The position numbers and the translations under genes are program-made. DNA of 64,000 nucleotides, from the IMG/VR virus record IMGVR_UViG_3300020470_006081, positions 1 to 64,000 of that record; one strand, given 5' to 3'. The notes under the pieces are model-generated. The model searched no databases and was not told the DNA's origin. It worked only from the letters and a program-made list of their open reading frames with translations. The stretch is from a virus. This document shows positions 62,943 to 64,000 of this stretch, piece after piece (positions within the stretch are counted from its first letter, which is position 1; each line of letters begins with the position of its first letter).

Positions 62943-63116
62943 ATGCTAACGTTTTTCGAAATTATCTGGGCAATTATTTGTTTTACGCTTTGGATCCCAT
63001 TCAAAGCTTTAGGTATGATTTTTGGTGCTACAGTTGTAACTGGTAGAACAGCTGGTACCATGATGATTGCAGACCATGGAATTAGAAAAGTTAGAAAATA
63101 TTACAAAGAAAGTTAA
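62943..63116 (+). CDS. Small plus-strand membrane protein
   Basis: 57 residues. The start is ATG 62943-62945, not the longer TTG frame, because GGAGG lies five bases upstream. The product begins MLTFFEIIWAIICFTLWIPF, continues KALGMIFGATVVTGRTAGTM and ends basic (IRKVRKYYKES), one or two hydrophobic segments. Faces the 79-aa gene, with a four-base overlap of stops. A holin-like or membrane-targeting role is possible. A gap of 97 bases to the NTase start may carry divergent promoters; none is clear. Confidence 0.6.
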   Translation: MLTFFEIIWAIICFTLWIPFKALGMIFGATVVTGRTAGTMMIADHGIRKVRKYYKES

Positions 63117-63352
63117 TTTTTCTCTAATTTTCCCTCTAGTCTTCCAACAATTCTTAAAATTTCATTGTTGTTTACTCTAATTTGTGTAATATCTTGTCTT
63201 AAAACTTGAATTTCTTTTTCAATTTTATTAAATTTGGGTTCATTAATTGATTGAACCCAAAATATTACACCTGCAACTGTAGCAACTATACCTACAACAA
63301 CAGTAAGCCACTCTTTAATATCTTGTACATTAATGGAACTAGAACTACTCAT
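63113..63352 (-). CDS. Small membrane protein with coiled coil
   Basis: 79 residues. One membrane segment (EWLTVVVGIVATVAGVIFWV) and a C-terminal coiled coil (FNKIEKEIQVLRQDITQIRV, NNNEILRIVGRLEGKLEKN). Plan is like the 52-aa peptide at 50063. The spacer to the next minus gene is about 50 bases. Convergent with the plus-strand gene. Possible spanin or membrane-scaffold component; no family recognised. Confidence 0.6.
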   Translation of the reverse strand: MSSSSSINVQDIKEWLTVVVGIVATVAGVIFWVQSINEPKFNKIEKEIQVLRQDITQIRVNNNEILRIVGRLEGKLEKN

Positions 63353-63403
63353 AAATTGTCTTTCCTTAAGTTCGTCTTTTAAATAGTTTATAAGAATATA
63401 AAA

Positions 63404-64000
63404 TTATGTTGTGGTGTCATATTCCCACACACAAGTCGCTCTTGCATCATATAGTTGTGCATTAGCATCAACGCTAATGGACAAAAATTGATTTTTACTA
63501 AATGTATTACTGCTAGTAAAATTAAATGTTTGAGTAACTCCCACACCAGCTGAAGATTGAGCTAATGTTTCCGTTACTGTAGTAGCTGCTGTTGTATTCT
63601 GGTCTAAATGAAGCCCTACAACTGTTGATCCAGGAGCTGTGCCGCCGCCGGCGTGATCGCCGTCAGCGTTTATTATTACTTTAACTAATTTACCATCATA
63701 AGGCGCTATCATATGTACAAATACATATGTAATATCTGTATTTTCCACAGGAGAGTTGATGGGAAGATAAATTTTTGCAGTGCCAGTATAATTAAAATTA
63801 TGATGTGTAAAATATAAATATTTTCCTTTTATAGGATCAGAAAAATGAAATTCAGACTCATCTTCTTTCCAAGTTATTGAGCCATCACTGGTATTACCCT
63901 TAAAGGACACCACTACATCAGTATCACCGTCATTTCCAATATTTAGAGCATCAGATTCAATGTTAACTGCGGCAGCAGAGTCCAGAGTAACAACCGTACC
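63404..64000 (-). CDS. Partial fibre/structural protein (C-terminal part)
   Basis: The frame is open through the right edge of the window; the first GTG used by ORF calling at 63913 is not the real start, as the same frame continues upstream with SDALNIGNDGDTDVVVSFKG. Beta-strand-rich repeats with alternating polar and hydrophobic residues (HFSDPIKGKYLYFTHHNFNY) are typical of phage fibre or surface proteins. The final WEYDTTT ends at TAA 63404-63406 (minus). Function beyond structural cannot be read. Confidence 0.65.
   Translation of the reverse strand, partial: GTVVTLDSAAAVNIESDALNIGNDGDTDVVVSFKGNTSDGSITWKEDESEFHFSDPIKGKYLYFTHHNFNYTGTAKIYLPINSPVENTDITYVFVHMIAPYDGKLVKVIINADGDHAGGGTAPGSTVVGLHLDQNTTAATTVTETLAQSSAGVGVTQTFNFTSSNTFSKNQFLSISVDANAQLYDARATCVWEYDTTT

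Noticed and set aside
1-64000. CRISPR array, insertion sequence or integrase
   Set aside because: No spaced identical repeats, no transposase or integrase motif and no terminal inverted repeats were found by eye.

Overview
The window is part of an AT-rich tailed-phage genome of the T4-like (myovirus) superfamily, probably a distant marine relative. The basis is a contractile-tail baseplate set (gp6-like and gp25-like proteins, a gp5-like hub with a cell-wall peptidase), a gp55-like late sigma factor, PhoH, many short hypothetical genes and dense packing with overlapping starts and stops. Nearly everything is on the minus strand. Only two convincing genes are on the plus strand: a lipoprotein protease at 42.5 kb and a small membrane protein at 62.9 kb. 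The host cannot be named from the sequence. Portal, terminase, major capsid, prohead protease and replication genes lie outside the window. No intergenic stretch exceeds about 110 bases.

Layout. (1) 1-25.3 kb: tail and baseplate block, read leftwards as gp5-like hub/M15 peptidase, a 484-aa structural protein, a 3240-aa giant, gp25, gp6, a 648-aa DNRLRE-like protein, a 1950-aa LamG protein and a partial tail protein. (2) 25.3-27.1 kb: gp55-like sigma factor and small genes, including a zinc ribbon. (3) 27.1-39.1 kb: thirteen sugar genes (epimerase, PIG-L deacetylase, methyltransferase and ten confirmed or probable glycosyltransferases of GT-A, GT-B and exostosin type), enough for a phage-specified glycan. 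(4) 39.1-47.4 kb: host-takeover and metabolism genes: Fe-S PD-(D/E)XK nuclease, zincin, PIN-PhoH, lipoprotein protease, SpoU methyltransferase, UvdE, a short PurA, a tRNA-Ile(UAU), and a fatty-acid-hydroxylase-like membrane enzyme. (5) 47.4-62.9 kb: about twenty genes, at least twelve of which begin with one of two short helical leaders (the LFENWRKYLNE type or the KITKxQLKxIIKEEL type), usually ending in L/I/V-x-E. The bodies behind the leaders differ completely: basic DNA-condensing-looking domains, a DUF192 protein, annexin-like repeats, a polymerase-beta-type nucleotidyltransferase. (6) 62.9-64 kb: two small membrane proteins and the 3' end of a fibre-like gene.

The most interesting region is (5). 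The leaders resemble the capsid-targeting sequences of T4 internal proteins, which the prohead protease removes. I infer that this cluster may be an arsenal of proteins packed inside the head and delivered with the DNA, diversified by attaching new bodies to a shared leader. A leader remnant and a 36-bp direct repeat around one gene fit that shuffling model. Leader-free neighbours (a ligase-like/HIGH-nucleotidyltransferase fusion, a metallopeptidase with a nested in-frame start, an HTH protein) may belong to the same programme.

Several translation starts were moved from the longest open frame using ribosome-binding sites, and three genes too short for routine ORF calling were added (27, 33 and 52 aa), plus a 37-aa frame that may be half of an interrupted gene. 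All function calls are from motif reading without database searches.
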